This document shows, one piece after another, positions 23,177 to 30,903 of a DNA stretch of 64,000 nt. Position numbers and translations under genes: made by a program. The stretch lies in assembly GCF_019711355.1 (NCBI RefSeq), contig NZ_CP081297.1:2625001-2689000 (forward strand). Reading direction: 5' to 3'. How positions within the stretch are numbered: position 1 is the first letter of the stretch; every line of letters starts with the position of its first letter. The notes under the pieces were generated by a model. That model had not been told where the DNA came from, did no database searches, and saw nothing but the letters and a program-made list of their open reading frames with translations. This DNA comes from Qipengyuania psychrotolerans. GTDB lineage: Bacteria > Pseudomonadota > Alphaproteobacteria > Sphingomonadales > Sphingomonadaceae.

Positions 23177-24073
23177 CTAGAAGCGATAACCCACGCGCAG
23201 GTCAAAATACGGCGCATCTTCGGTATATCGCGGATCGTTCGAGCTGCGGAACTGGTAAGCTGCCCGCAAGCGTGCCTTGAGGCCATTTGATTTCCCGTAA
23301 GCCAAGCCAATTTCCGGCTGAATGTAGGAATCGCGTCTCAGCTCTCCAGCAGGATCATCCAGGACCCGGCGTTCGTCATAGGTCCAGTCGCGATATTCAA
23401 GCTGGGGGCGCAGGCGCCAGTTTTTGCCGCTGTCGAGCGGCAGGCTGTAGCCGGCGCGGACCATGTAACGCTCGTATCCCCGGCGGGGGTGGTCGGAATT
23501 GATGTCCTCGGCCCGCAGTTCGACGCGCGCCCAGTGCCAGCTGGCAAAGCGGTAATTATATTGTGCGTCATAGCGCATGCCATTGCCGGTGGAGGGCGTG
23601 ACGCTCTCGTACTCGCGTTCGCGATATTGGGCGCGGAGGCGGACACGGTGGACCTTGTCTTCATATTTGACCTCGCCGCGAATGGCGTCCTGGTCAGTCT
23701 GGCGCGCCTCAAGCGTAACGATGTCCTCCCAGTGTCCGGCGCTGACGGCCACGGAGAGATTGTCGCTGATTTCTTGCGAGACCGTTACGCTGGCTGACCC
23801 GCTTTCGCGGGTGTTGCGCGTTTCTTCGGAGAAATCGAAAACCTCCGCGCCAAGGTCGAACTGAACTTCGGTGCGGCCATTCGTCCATTGGAAAGCAGCA
23901 TCGACACTGACCCCGGCACCGCTGGATTCGATGTCATCGCCGTCGATAATAGTGCGGTCGCTTTGAACTGCGCGCGCCTCAAGCTCGACCCAGGCATCGA
24001 CACCGTCTTGCGCCGAGGCGGGCACGTTAAGCAGGGCAGACATCGCCCCGAGAGCAATCATCATGCGCTTCAT
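23177..24073 (-). CDS. Outer-membrane beta-barrel protein
   Basis: 298 residues with signal peptide MKRMMIALGAMSALLNVPASA cut before QDG. The mature part alternates charged and hydrophobic residues typical of transmembrane strands and ends in YFDLRVGYRF, a C-terminal phenylalanine signature recognised by the BAM machinery. Many strands carry Arg/Glu/Tyr girdles (for example HRVRLRAQYREREY, WRLRPQLEYRDW). No specific porin family is recognisable. Its stop is the base next to the PgsB-like stop (convergent). Its start overlaps the receiver-Hpt gene (ATGA), so these two form an operon facing the polymer operon. A role as outer-membrane exit or surface anchor for the polymer is inference from position. 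Confidence 0.8.
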   Translation of the reverse strand: MKRMMIALGAMSALLNVPASAQDGVDAWVELEARAVQSDRTIIDGDDIESSGAGVSVDAAFQWTNGRTEVQFDLGAEVFDFSEETRNTRESGSASVTVSQEISDNLSVAVSAGHWEDIVTLEARQTDQDAIRGEVKYEDKVHRVRLRAQYREREYESVTPSTGNGMRYDAQYNYRFASWHWARVELRAEDINSDHPRRGYERYMVRAGYSLPLDSGKNWRLRPQLEYRDWTYDERRVLDDPAGELRRDSYIQPEIGLAYGKSNGLKARLRAAYQFRSSNDPRYTEDAPYFDLRVGYRF

Positions 24074-24822
24074 GCGACGGCTTTCAGCAGATCGAGTGAT
24101 CGTGAAATTGCTCCGCGGAGGCCGTCAGGCGCTGCTCCTTCGAGCAGCGATTCACCCTGAGACGCAGCAACGCTGAGATCGGTTTCGCCGAACGAGCCTG
24201 CGGTGCCGGCCAGCTTGTGCAGATGTTCGCGCAGTTCCGTTGCGATTCCCGGAGCCAGGTGCCCAGCGGTGACAGCAGTCTCGAACCGCTCGAGCACTTC
24301 GATCTTTCGCAAGTCATAGCGGCGGCGCAGCGCATCGCTGGGTGTACGCCGGCCGCGATGCGGCTTTTTCGATCTACCGGGTGCCCACGCATCTATGCAG
24401 GCGGAAAACTCTGCCAGTGACACAGGCTTTGAGAGGTAGCCCTGCATTCCCGCGCGGAGATACTCACGCACTTCCGCGGGATCGGTTGCCGCTGTGACGG
24501 CAATGATCGGCAATTGAGAACTGTCGATACCCTCGGCCCGCAGCCTCCTGGCTGTTTCGGATCCAGTAAGGACGGGCATCATCGCATCGAGCAGCAGGAG
24601 GTCATACGCCTTGTCCAGCTGCTGGGCGCGGTAGATCAGATCGATTGCATCAAGGCCGTTACTGACAGTGTCGACCCTGCAACCGAGGCGCTTGGCCATC
24701 ATTGAAATAAGTTCGCTGGCGATGACATTGTCTTCCGCCAGCAATACGCGCACGGGCTCGCCCTCCGGCTCGGTGACGGGACTAGGTTCCTGTCCTGATT
24801 TTGATTCGCCCTTCGACATCAA
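24070..24822 (-). CDS. Receiver-Hpt phosphorelay protein
   Basis: 250 residues with an N-terminal receiver domain and a C-terminal histidine phosphotransfer domain. The receiver has E30/D31, phospho-acceptor Asp79 (LLLLDAMMP), Thr110 and Lys132 (LSKPV), in the style of hybrid-kinase receivers. The Hpt motif is HKLAGTAGSFG with the phospho-histidine at His202. No kinase domain is present. Such proteins shuttle phosphoryl groups between a hybrid kinase and a final regulator. The gene is translationally coupled to the outer-membrane barrel gene and lies at the far end of the island from the pseudokinase and single receiver. It could phosphorylate the receiver at 14434. A CtrA-like box lies 23 bases upstream. 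Confidence 0.88.
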   Translation of the reverse strand: MMSKGESKSGQEPSPVTEPEGEPVRVLLAEDNVIASELISMMAKRLGCRVDTVSNGLDAIDLIYRAQQLDKAYDLLLLDAMMPVLTGSETARRLRAEGIDSSQLPIIAVTAATDPAEVREYLRAGMQGYLSKPVSLAEFSACIDAWAPGRSKKPHRGRRTPSDALRRRYDLRKIEVLERFETAVTAGHLAPGIATELREHLHKLAGTAGSFGETDLSVAASQGESLLEGAAPDGLRGAISRSLDLLKAVA

Positions 24823-24844
24823 TGCCGGGACTAGGGCAATGTGG

Positions 24845-24859
24845 TTAATTTCCGCCTAA
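24845..24859 (-). promoter_or_regulatory. CtrA-like box (7 of 8) upstream of receiver-Hpt gene
   Basis: TTAA-TTTCCGC-CTAA on the plus strand (TTAG-N7-TTAA on the coding strand), one mismatch to the CtrA consensus TTAA-N7-TTAA. It lies 23 bases before the ATG at 24822. At this base composition a few such matches are expected by chance in 64 kb, so this is only suggestive. Confidence 0.3.
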
Positions 24860-24881
24860 GCAACCGGGCGGCGTTGCGGCC

Positions 24882-25667
24882 TCAATCAGAGACTTCAACC
24901 TCCACCTCGCGGTACACTGCCCTTTGCGGGATGGTGATCGTGACTGGCACAAGCATGTATTCCTGACCATAATAGGCTGGTACCGTCTGCAATTCGCCGC
25001 TGCGCGCGCTTTCCATGTAATCGTCGAGATAGGCTTCGCACTCGCCATATGCCGATGCGCTGGGCTGAGGATCGCCTTCGAGTGCATCGCCGATAGCGGC
25101 ACCTGCCAGCGCCCCTGCACCTGCGCCCAGGACCGTACCAACAGTGCGGTTGCCCCGGCCAGCTATGCGGTTTCCGGCAAGGCCGCCCAAGGCGGCTCCT
25201 GTAAGGGCGCCGATGATCTTTCCGCGGTCGCTTTCCTCATAGGTCGAAAGGCGGTCACGGCACTCGGCAAGCCACTGCTCGCGATTAAAACTCACGATAC
25301 GCGCACCGGCCGGAACCGGTAGCGTTTGCATATCCCGGCCACCGCGATCGCCATGGTGAGGGGCCTGTCTGCGAATATGATAAGCGTGCGGCACCTGACC
25401 GTCGCGTGCGTAGTCGGCGCCCGCCGCTCGCATATCATCTTCGACGATCACGCGCCGGATGACGACGGGCTGGCGTCGGGCGGGGATGACGCGCTGTGCC
25501 GGAAGGACGTCAACGTCTTCGATTTCGATAACGATATCGGCGGCCTCTTCTGCCGGAGTCGCGATCACGTATTCACCAGCCTCGGAATTAACCTCCGGAT
25601 CCTGCGCGACAGCTGGCGAGGCGCAGCAGGCGGCGATGCCGGTCAGGAAAATGGCGTGGCGGTTCAT
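24882..25667 (-). CDS. Secreted glycine-zipper protein
   Basis: 261 residues with signal peptide (MNRHAIFLTGIAACCASPAVAQ). Around residues 145-195 lies a glycine-zipper segment: GKIIGALTGAALGGLAGNRI followed by NRTVGTVLGAGAGALAGAAIGDAL. This is the pattern of the Rickettsia 17-kDa surface-antigen family (glycine zipper 2TM domain), thought to insert into or cross the envelope. Before it is a Pro/Arg/His-rich linker; after it is a Cys- and Tyr-containing tail (ECEAYLDDYM) ending in paired Val-Glu strands. Such proteins are common in sphingomonads and lack a defined function. It lies 60 bases upstream of the receiver-Hpt gene on the same strand but has no evident link to it. Confidence 0.85.
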   Translation of the reverse strand: MNRHAIFLTGIAACCASPAVAQDPEVNSEAGEYVIATPAEEAADIVIEIEDVDVLPAQRVIPARRQPVVIRRVIVEDDMRAAGADYARDGQVPHAYHIRRQAPHHGDRGGRDMQTLPVPAGARIVSFNREQWLAECRDRLSTYEESDRGKIIGALTGAALGGLAGNRIAGRGNRTVGTVLGAGAGALAGAAIGDALEGDPQPSASAYGECEAYLDDYMESARSGELQTVPAYYGQEYMLVPVTITIPQRAVYREVEVEVSD

Positions 25668-25752
25668 GTCGTGACGCTCCGAAAGGTGAGTCCAGTTCTG
25701 GGACTTAAACTATCATTGCTCGGAGCGAGCGGCAAAAAAGCTGCTTGCGCGT

Positions 25753-25764
25753 CCCCTTTCGGGG
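25753..25764 (-). terminator. Short hairpin with GAAA tetraloop after msrC
   Basis: CCCC-TTTC-GGGG on the plus strand; as minus-strand RNA this is CCCC-GAAA-GGGG, a GNRA-capped stem five bases after the msrC stop. It is followed on that strand by a run of six T at 25739-25734. The stem is short and the T-run is about 13 bases away, so it is a weak terminator candidate. Confidence 0.35.
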
Positions 25765-25769
25765 CAGTT

Positions 25770-26252
25770 TTAGATGCGTGAGCCGAGGATTTGGGCCAAT
25801 TTTTCCACGCCGTCCCGATCTTCCTGATCGAAGCGGGAAGTCCTGGGGCTGTCGAGATCAATGACCGCAATCACTTGGCCATCACGTGTTACCGGGACGA
25901 CGAGTTCCGAATTGGTGACCGAATCGCAGGCGATATGGCCCGGGAATGCGTGCACGTCCTCGACGAGCTGCGTTTCACCGGTTTTCGCGGCAACTCCGCA
26001 AACGCCGCTGCCCATCGGAATACGGATACAGGCTGGTCGGCCCATGAAGGGGCCCAAGACCAGTTCACCCTCAATGACGCGGTAAAAGCCCGCCCAATTC
26101 AGGTCCGGCAGGAAGTCCCACAGCACAGCAGCCACGTTTGCCATGTTGGCCACTGCATCGCTCTCGCCAGACGTCAGCGCGTCGGCGGCATCCACCAATT
26201 GCCTGTAGGCTTCTGGCTTGGGACAATCGGGTGCGGGTCGGAAATCGAACAT
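25770..26252 (-). CDS. msrC: GAF-type free methionine (R)-sulfoxide reductase
   Basis: fRMsr reduces free methionine-R-sulfoxide using thioredoxin. The 160-residue single GAF domain shows the family pattern WAGFYRVIEGELVLGPFMGRPACIRIPMGSGVCGVA, then QLVEDVHAFPGHIACDS and ELVVPV...VIAVIDLDSP. The three cysteines in PACIRI, GVCGVA and HIACDS are those used by the enzyme. The ending RFDQEDRDGVEKLAQIL is also typical. It is divergent from the sorbosone-dehydrogenase-like gene, with 76 bases between the starts. Confidence 0.9.
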   Translation of the reverse strand: MFDFRPAPDCPKPEAYRQLVDAADALTSGESDAVANMANVAAVLWDFLPDLNWAGFYRVIEGELVLGPFMGRPACIRIPMGSGVCGVAAKTGETQLVEDVHAFPGHIACDSVTNSELVVPVTRDGQVIAVIDLDSPRTSRFDQEDRDGVEKLAQILGSRI

Positions 26253-26296
26253 GCGAGCGATCTAGGCGAACACTGTGCACATGCAAGAGGCGTTGC

Positions 26297-26327
26297 GGGC
26301 GAGGCGGTGACGCCCTATCGGTTTTTT
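26297..26327 (+). promoter_or_regulatory. Terminator-like hairpin and T7 run directly before a start codon
   Basis: Two alternative stems occur: GGGCG (26297-26301) with CGCCC (26311-26315), or GGCG-GTGA-CGCC (26303-26314) with a GNRA-type loop. Both are followed by CTATCGG and seven T, then ATG at 26329. No Shine-Dalgarno sequence lies in the usual window. The arrangement resembles an intrinsic terminator or attenuator placed at the start codon of the 26329 gene. Confidence 0.4.
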
Positions 26328-26328
26328 T

Positions 26329-27780
26329 ATGAGCATCCTGAAGAAGCTGGGCATCGCCCTTCTCGTCATCGTCGCGGTATTGGCCATCGCGTTCTACTTC
26401 ATTTCGCGCGGCGATACCGCAGACGTTCCGATCGACGAGGTGGTAGGCACGGACCCGAGGCTCGATGAACCCGATGCAGAAACATTCCCGACGGTGTCGA
26501 TCGCCGAGCCGGTCGGGTGGGCGGCAGACGAAAAGCCGACTGCTGCCGAGGGGCTGACCGTCACTCGCTTCGCCGAGGGGCTGGAACATCCGCGCACCCT
26601 TCAGGCGCTTCCCAATGGCGATATCCTCGTTTCGCTGACCCGCGCACCCGCCAAGGAAGGCGGCGGCATTACGGGCTGGATTGCCGATAGGCTGATGGCG
26701 TTGGCCGGGGCGGGCGGCACGTCTCCCAACCAAGTTGTCCTGCTGCGTGATGCAGATGGGGACGGTACGGCCGAGCGCAGGGTCGTTCTGCTTGACGACC
26801 TCGATTCGCCGTCGGGTCTCGCCTGGAACGATGGCACGCTTTATGTAGCCAATCACGACGAGGTGCTGGCGTTTCCTTACGAGCTTGGCGCCGAGACGGT
26901 TTCGGGTGAGGCAACCAAGCTCACCGACCTTGCGCCTAATGGCGGCCACTGGATGCGCAATCTTGCGCTGCATCCCGATGGCGACCGGCTCTACGTGGCC
27001 GTAGGATCGGATACCAATATCGCCGACAAGGGGATGGAGGCCGAAGAAGGCCGCGCCCTCATTTGGGAAATTGCGCTGGAAACCGGCCAGCGCCGCCAGT
27101 TCGCTGGCGGATTGCGTAATGCCAACGGCCTCGATTTCAGCCCTTGGTCCGGTGAATTGTGGACCACGGTCAACGAGCGCGACATGCTTGGGTCGGACCT
27201 CGTGCCCGACTATCTCACCAATGTACCGGTCGGCGCGCAGTATGGCTGGCCGTGGGTGTATTGGGGCGATAATTATGATCGCCGCGTCAAATATCCCTAC
27301 CCCTCTTTCATCAATTACGTCCGCAAGCCCGAATACGCCCTTGGACCGCACGTTGCGGCCCTCGGACTGGTGTTCAGCAAGGAAGGCGCGGCCATGGGCG
27401 AGAACTTCTCCAACGGCGCATTCATTGCCCGACACGGGTCGTGGAACCGTAAGCCGCCGTCCGGTTATGACGTGGTCTATGTGGCGTTTGACGAACGCGG
27501 CAATCCCCAAGGCGCGCCCATCGAGGTGCTCGGCGGGTTCCTAACAGGCGAGGGCACGACTCGCGGCCGGCCCACATGGGTCGAGTTCGCTGGTGACGGA
27601 TCACTTCTCGTCAGTGACGATACCGCCGGCATCATCTGGCGCGTGTCGGCAGATGGCGCTGCTCCGCAGGGTGCTATCGAGCGCGTGACGGGCCGCCGCT
27701 TGCCTCCGCAGCGCGAGCTGCGCGGACAGGAAGCAACTTTCGGGCGCGATGATTACGCCCGCGAAGTGACCGCCGACTAA
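26329..27780 (+). CDS. PQQ-type sugar/sorbosone dehydrogenase family protein, membrane-anchored
   Basis: 483 residues with one N-terminal membrane helix (LGIALLVIVAVLAIAFYFIS, about 6-25) and a beta-propeller of the soluble glucose/sorbosone dehydrogenase type. Signature stretches are EGLEHPRTLQALPNGDILVS, LDDLDSPSGLAWNDGTLYVAN, GGHWMRNLALHPDGDRLYVAVGS, GGLRNANGLDFSPWSGELWTT and ARHGSWNRKPPSGYDVVYV. The family usually uses pyrroloquinoline quinone and Ca2+ to oxidise sugars or aldehydes in the periplasm. No PQQ synthesis genes are in the window, so the cofactor is unverified. The ATG is preceded by a T-rich run rather than a ribosome-binding site. Confidence 0.85.
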   Translation: MSILKKLGIALLVIVAVLAIAFYFISRGDTADVPIDEVVGTDPRLDEPDAETFPTVSIAEPVGWAADEKPTAAEGLTVTRFAEGLEHPRTLQALPNGDILVSLTRAPAKEGGGITGWIADRLMALAGAGGTSPNQVVLLRDADGDGTAERRVVLLDDLDSPSGLAWNDGTLYVANHDEVLAFPYELGAETVSGEATKLTDLAPNGGHWMRNLALHPDGDRLYVAVGSDTNIADKGMEAEEGRALIWEIALETGQRRQFAGGLRNANGLDFSPWSGELWTTVNERDMLGSDLVPDYLTNVPVGAQYGWPWVYWGDNYDRRVKYPYPSFINYVRKPEYALGPHVAALGLVFSKEGAAMGENFSNGAFIARHGSWNRKPPSGYDVVYVAFDERGNPQGAPIEVLGGFLTGEGTTRGRPTWVEFAGDGSLLVSDDTAGIIWRVSADGAAPQGAIERVTGRRLPPQRELRGQEATFGRDDYAREVTAD

Positions 27781-27800
27781 GTCGCGCGGCGCAACTTGGC

Positions 27801-29540
27801 TCAGCCAAGCAGCGCGTCTGTATCGATTGCGTAAAGCCCCTCGGCCCCGGCTGTTGCTGCAGCGCGCAAGCCCGCTGCTTCGGGCACGATGCGGTCGAGG
27901 AAGAAGCGCACGCTGGCCTGTTTAGACTTCGCCAGCGAGGGCGCTTCGCCTGCCTCGATGGCGCGCAGCTGTTTGACCAATTGCCATCCAGCCACTGCCA
28001 CGGACATCATCGTGGTGAAGGGCACGCTGCCCGCCAGCTTGTCATCTAGGCTAGCCTCTTCGCGCATCCACCGAGCAACAGCGGCGCAGTCACCTGCAAG
28101 GGCAAACAGGCTGGGCTCGTCCGCGCAATCACGGGCAATATCTTCCGTCAGGGAGATCAGCGCCTGCCCATTGTCCATGCCAAGCTTGCGCGTGACCAAG
28201 TCCGCGGCCTGGATACCATTTGTTCCTTCATAGATCGGTGCGATGCGCGAATCGCGCCAATGCTGGGCTGCGCCGGTTTCTTCCACAAAGCCCATTCCGC
28301 CGTGTACCTGAATGCCAAGGCTGGCCACTTCGGTGCCGATATCGGTGCCCCACGCCTTGATCAGCGGGGTGAGGACTTCGCCGCGTGCTTTGGCATTCTC
28401 ATCGCCCAGCACGCCGCGGTCTACCTGTCCTGCGGTGTAGTAAAGTAATGCGCGGGCGCCCTGTGTGAGGGCCTTCATCCGCAGCAACATGCGACGCACG
28501 TCAGGGTGCTCCACGATTGCAACCGGTTCCTTGTCCGGTGATCCGGCCCGGGCCGACTGGACCCGCTCTTTCGCGTAATAGAGCGCTTGCTGTGTCGCTC
28601 GCTCGCCAATCTGGACGCCCTGATTGCCGACATTGATCCGGGCGTTGTTCATCATCGTGAACATCGCCATCAGCCCGCGGTGGGGTGCGCCGACCAGTTC
28701 ACCGACACACTCGCCATTATCGCCGTAGCTCATCACGCAGGTGGGCGAGGCATTGATGCCCAGCTTGTGTTCGAGGCTGACGCACCGCAGATCGTTGCGC
28801 GGGCCGAGAGAGCCATCGGCATTCACGTGGTACTTCGGAACGATAAACAGCGAAATGCCGCGGCTGCCGTCGGGCGCATCGGGCAGGCGCGCCAAGACGA
28901 GGTGGATGATATTCTTCGAAAGCTCGTGTTCGCCCCAAGTGATGTAGATTTTCTGACCCTTGATCAGATATTTACCGGCATGTTCGCCGTCCTCAACGGG
29001 GGTCGCCGTGGCGCGCAGGGCGCCGAGGTCACTGCCAGCCTGCGGCTCGGTCAGGTTCATCGTCCCTGACCATTCGCCGCTAACCAGCCTGGGAAGATAC
29101 TTGTCCTGCAATTCACCGGAACCATGATGCTCGAGCGCTTCGATCGCTCCGACACTCAGCATGGGCAGCAGGTTGAACGCCATATTGGCGGTGCCGAGGT
29201 TTTCCAGCACGTTGCAGGCAAGGGTGAAGGGAAGTCCCTGTCCGCCAAATTCCGCTGGCGAAGCAATCGTGTTCCAGCCCTGCTCGACATAATTGTCGTA
29301 CGCTTCGCTGTATCCCTGAGGCAGGCGAACGACGCCGTTTTCCAGCTTGGCACCTTCGAGATCGCCTACCCGGTTGAGCGGAGCGAACTCGCCCGCCGCA
29401 AATTGCCCCACGCCTTCGACGATGGCTTCGACCATGTCAGGCTCGGCGGCGGCGAATTTCTCGCTCTTCGCAAGCTCCTCGATTCCTGCATTCACGCGGA
29501 TGGCGAGCAGTTGGTCCTGGGTGGCGGGAGTGTAGGTCAC
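27801..29540 (-). CDS. Acyl-CoA dehydrogenase (DmdC-like, with C-terminal extension)
   Basis: 579 residues, longer than short/medium-chain acyl-CoA dehydrogenases (~380) and matching the ~590-residue group that includes DmdC (3-methylthiopropionyl-CoA dehydrogenase). Flavin and substrate motifs are SGTMNLTEPQAGSDLGALRA, KIYITWGEHELSKNIIHLVLAR, INVGNQGVQIGERA, and the catalytic glutamate in RIAPIYEGTNGIQAADL. The last ~120 residues form the extra C-terminal domain of this subgroup. It probably introduces the alpha,beta double bond of a fatty or branched acyl-CoA. True DmdC activity cannot be told from sequence, and no other dmd genes are nearby. Confidence 0.9.
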   Translation of the reverse strand: MTYTPATQDQLLAIRVNAGIEELAKSEKFAAAEPDMVEAIVEGVGQFAAGEFAPLNRVGDLEGAKLENGVVRLPQGYSEAYDNYVEQGWNTIASPAEFGGQGLPFTLACNVLENLGTANMAFNLLPMLSVGAIEALEHHGSGELQDKYLPRLVSGEWSGTMNLTEPQAGSDLGALRATATPVEDGEHAGKYLIKGQKIYITWGEHELSKNIIHLVLARLPDAPDGSRGISLFIVPKYHVNADGSLGPRNDLRCVSLEHKLGINASPTCVMSYGDNGECVGELVGAPHRGLMAMFTMMNNARINVGNQGVQIGERATQQALYYAKERVQSARAGSPDKEPVAIVEHPDVRRMLLRMKALTQGARALLYYTAGQVDRGVLGDENAKARGEVLTPLIKAWGTDIGTEVASLGIQVHGGMGFVEETGAAQHWRDSRIAPIYEGTNGIQAADLVTRKLGMDNGQALISLTEDIARDCADEPSLFALAGDCAAVARWMREEASLDDKLAGSVPFTTMMSVAVAGWQLVKQLRAIEAGEAPSLAKSKQASVRFFLDRIVPEAAGLRAAATAGAEGLYAIDTDALLG

Positions 29541-29588
29541 GGATGCATTCCTCTTGGCTTTATGCGCCTTCAGATATAGCGCACGGGC

Positions 29589-30524
29589 ATGGTCGGCAAA
29601 TACGCTACGGAAACGCTTCTAGCGGACAAAGGTGGCATAGATCGTGCCGCAGCGATCCTGCGAGATGGCGGCCTTGTCGCTGTGCCGACTGAAACGGTCT
29701 ACGGACTGGCGGCGCGTGCCGATGACGACCGCGCCGTGGCCAGGATATACGAGGCGAAGGGCCGCCCGAGCTTTAACCCGCTCATCGTGCATGTCCGCGA
29801 TATGAAGCAGGCGCGGAGGCTTGCACAGCTGACTCCTGAAGCCGAAGCCCTGGCCGCAGCCCACTGGCCGGGTTCGCTTACCTTGGTCGTGCCAAGAAAA
29901 GCGGATAGCGGCCTGGCTGATGCGGTTACTGCTGGCCTGCCGACAGTCGCGCTCCGAATGCCCGATCATCCCTTGATGAGGGCGCTCTTGGCCGAAGTGG
30001 ATTTTCCTGTCGCCGCACCCTCTGCAAACCGGAGCGGGTTCATCAGTCCCACCAGCGCGAACCACGTGCTTGCATCGCTGGGTGGGCGAATCGATGCCGT
30101 TCTGGATGGCGGCGAATGCCGGTCCGGTGTCGAGTCGACGATTGTTGCTGTGCGGGAATTCGGTCAGCTTGAAATATTGCGACCCGGCCCGGTGACAATT
30201 GCGACCGGGCAGGCGCCAGTGCCGGGCGACGGCATTGAAGCGCCGGGCCAGCTGGCCAGCCACTATGCCCCGGGCAAGCCCGTCCGCCTGAATGCGGCGG
30301 AAGTTGCGCCAGACGACTTCACTATCGGTTTCGGGGCGATGCCGGGGGATTGTACCCTGTCCGCCAGCGGCGATCTCGAAGAAGCGGCGGCACGTCTTTA
30401 TGCGTGCCTGCATTTGGGCGCGGCTTCCGAAAAACCGCGTATCGCGGTCGCACCGATCCCGGAAGAAGGCATCGGCGTTGCGATCAATGACCGGCTGCGC
30501 AGGGCAGCCACGCCGCCCGACTAA
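29589..30524 (+). CDS. sua5: L-threonylcarbamoyladenylate synthase (Sua5/TsaC type)
   Basis: The enzyme makes threonylcarbamoyl-AMP from Thr, bicarbonate and ATP, the first step of t6A37 tRNA modification. The 311-residue length indicates the Sua5 form with a C-terminal extra domain rather than short TsaC (~190). Marks are GGLVAVPTETVYGLAARA, IYEAKGRPSFNPLIVHV, WPGSLTLVV, TVALRMPDHPLMRALL, APSANRSGFISPTSA and GVESTIVAV. The linker ends in PGQLASHYAPGKPVRL, followed by the Sua5 domain. Its stop overlaps the convergent lipoprotein stop by three bases. Confidence 0.93.
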   Translation: MVGKYATETLLADKGGIDRAAAILRDGGLVAVPTETVYGLAARADDDRAVARIYEAKGRPSFNPLIVHVRDMKQARRLAQLTPEAEALAAAHWPGSLTLVVPRKADSGLADAVTAGLPTVALRMPDHPLMRALLAEVDFPVAAPSANRSGFISPTSANHVLASLGGRIDAVLDGGECRSGVESTIVAVREFGQLEILRPGPVTIATGQAPVPGDGIEAPGQLASHYAPGKPVRLNAAEVAPDDFTIGFGAMPGDCTLSASGDLEEAAARLYACLHLGAASEKPRIAVAPIPEEGIGVAINDRLRRAATPPD

Positions 30525-30850
30525 TCGTCTTCGGGCTCGACCGGTATGGTCGGCAGGATCTGCTGCATCTCGGCGTAAGTGTCGCGCGCATCGTCACAGG
30601 CGCGGCGGCTACCCTCTTCGCATTCATCCAGCTGTTTTTCGTAATCGCGCTCGAGCTTGGCGAGCCGTTCCTCGCGGCGGCGGATTTCCCTGCCTCGCTT
30701 TTCGTCGGATTCCGACTGGCTTGTCGTGGCCAGGTCCACGCCCTTGCTCACGACCTTAACCGGCGCAGTTGCGACATCGACAAGCGTGCCGACACATCCG
30801 GGGAGTGCAAGTGAGGCGATCGGTAGGATGGTAAGTGCCAGACGGCGCAT
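30521..30850 (-). CDS. Small lipoprotein with coiled-coil segment
   Basis: 109 residues. The N-terminus MRRLALTILPIASLALPGC is a lipoprotein signal with Cys19 as the probable lipidated residue, although Pro at -2 is unusual. The centre (ESDEKRGREIRRREERLAKL) is highly charged and predicted to form a coiled coil. Two further cysteines lie in DECEEGSRRACDDA. No domain is recognised. It is convergent with and overlaps the Sua5 stop. Confidence 0.75.
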   Translation of the reverse strand: MRRLALTILPIASLALPGCVGTLVDVATAPVKVVSKGVDLATTSQSESDEKRGREIRRREERLAKLERDYEKQLDECEEGSRRACDDARDTYAEMQQILPTIPVEPEDD

Positions 30851-30903
30851 GCGAATTCCCTTCGCAGCGCCGCCTAGCCGAAAAAGCCTTGCTTGGCGAT
30901 GAC

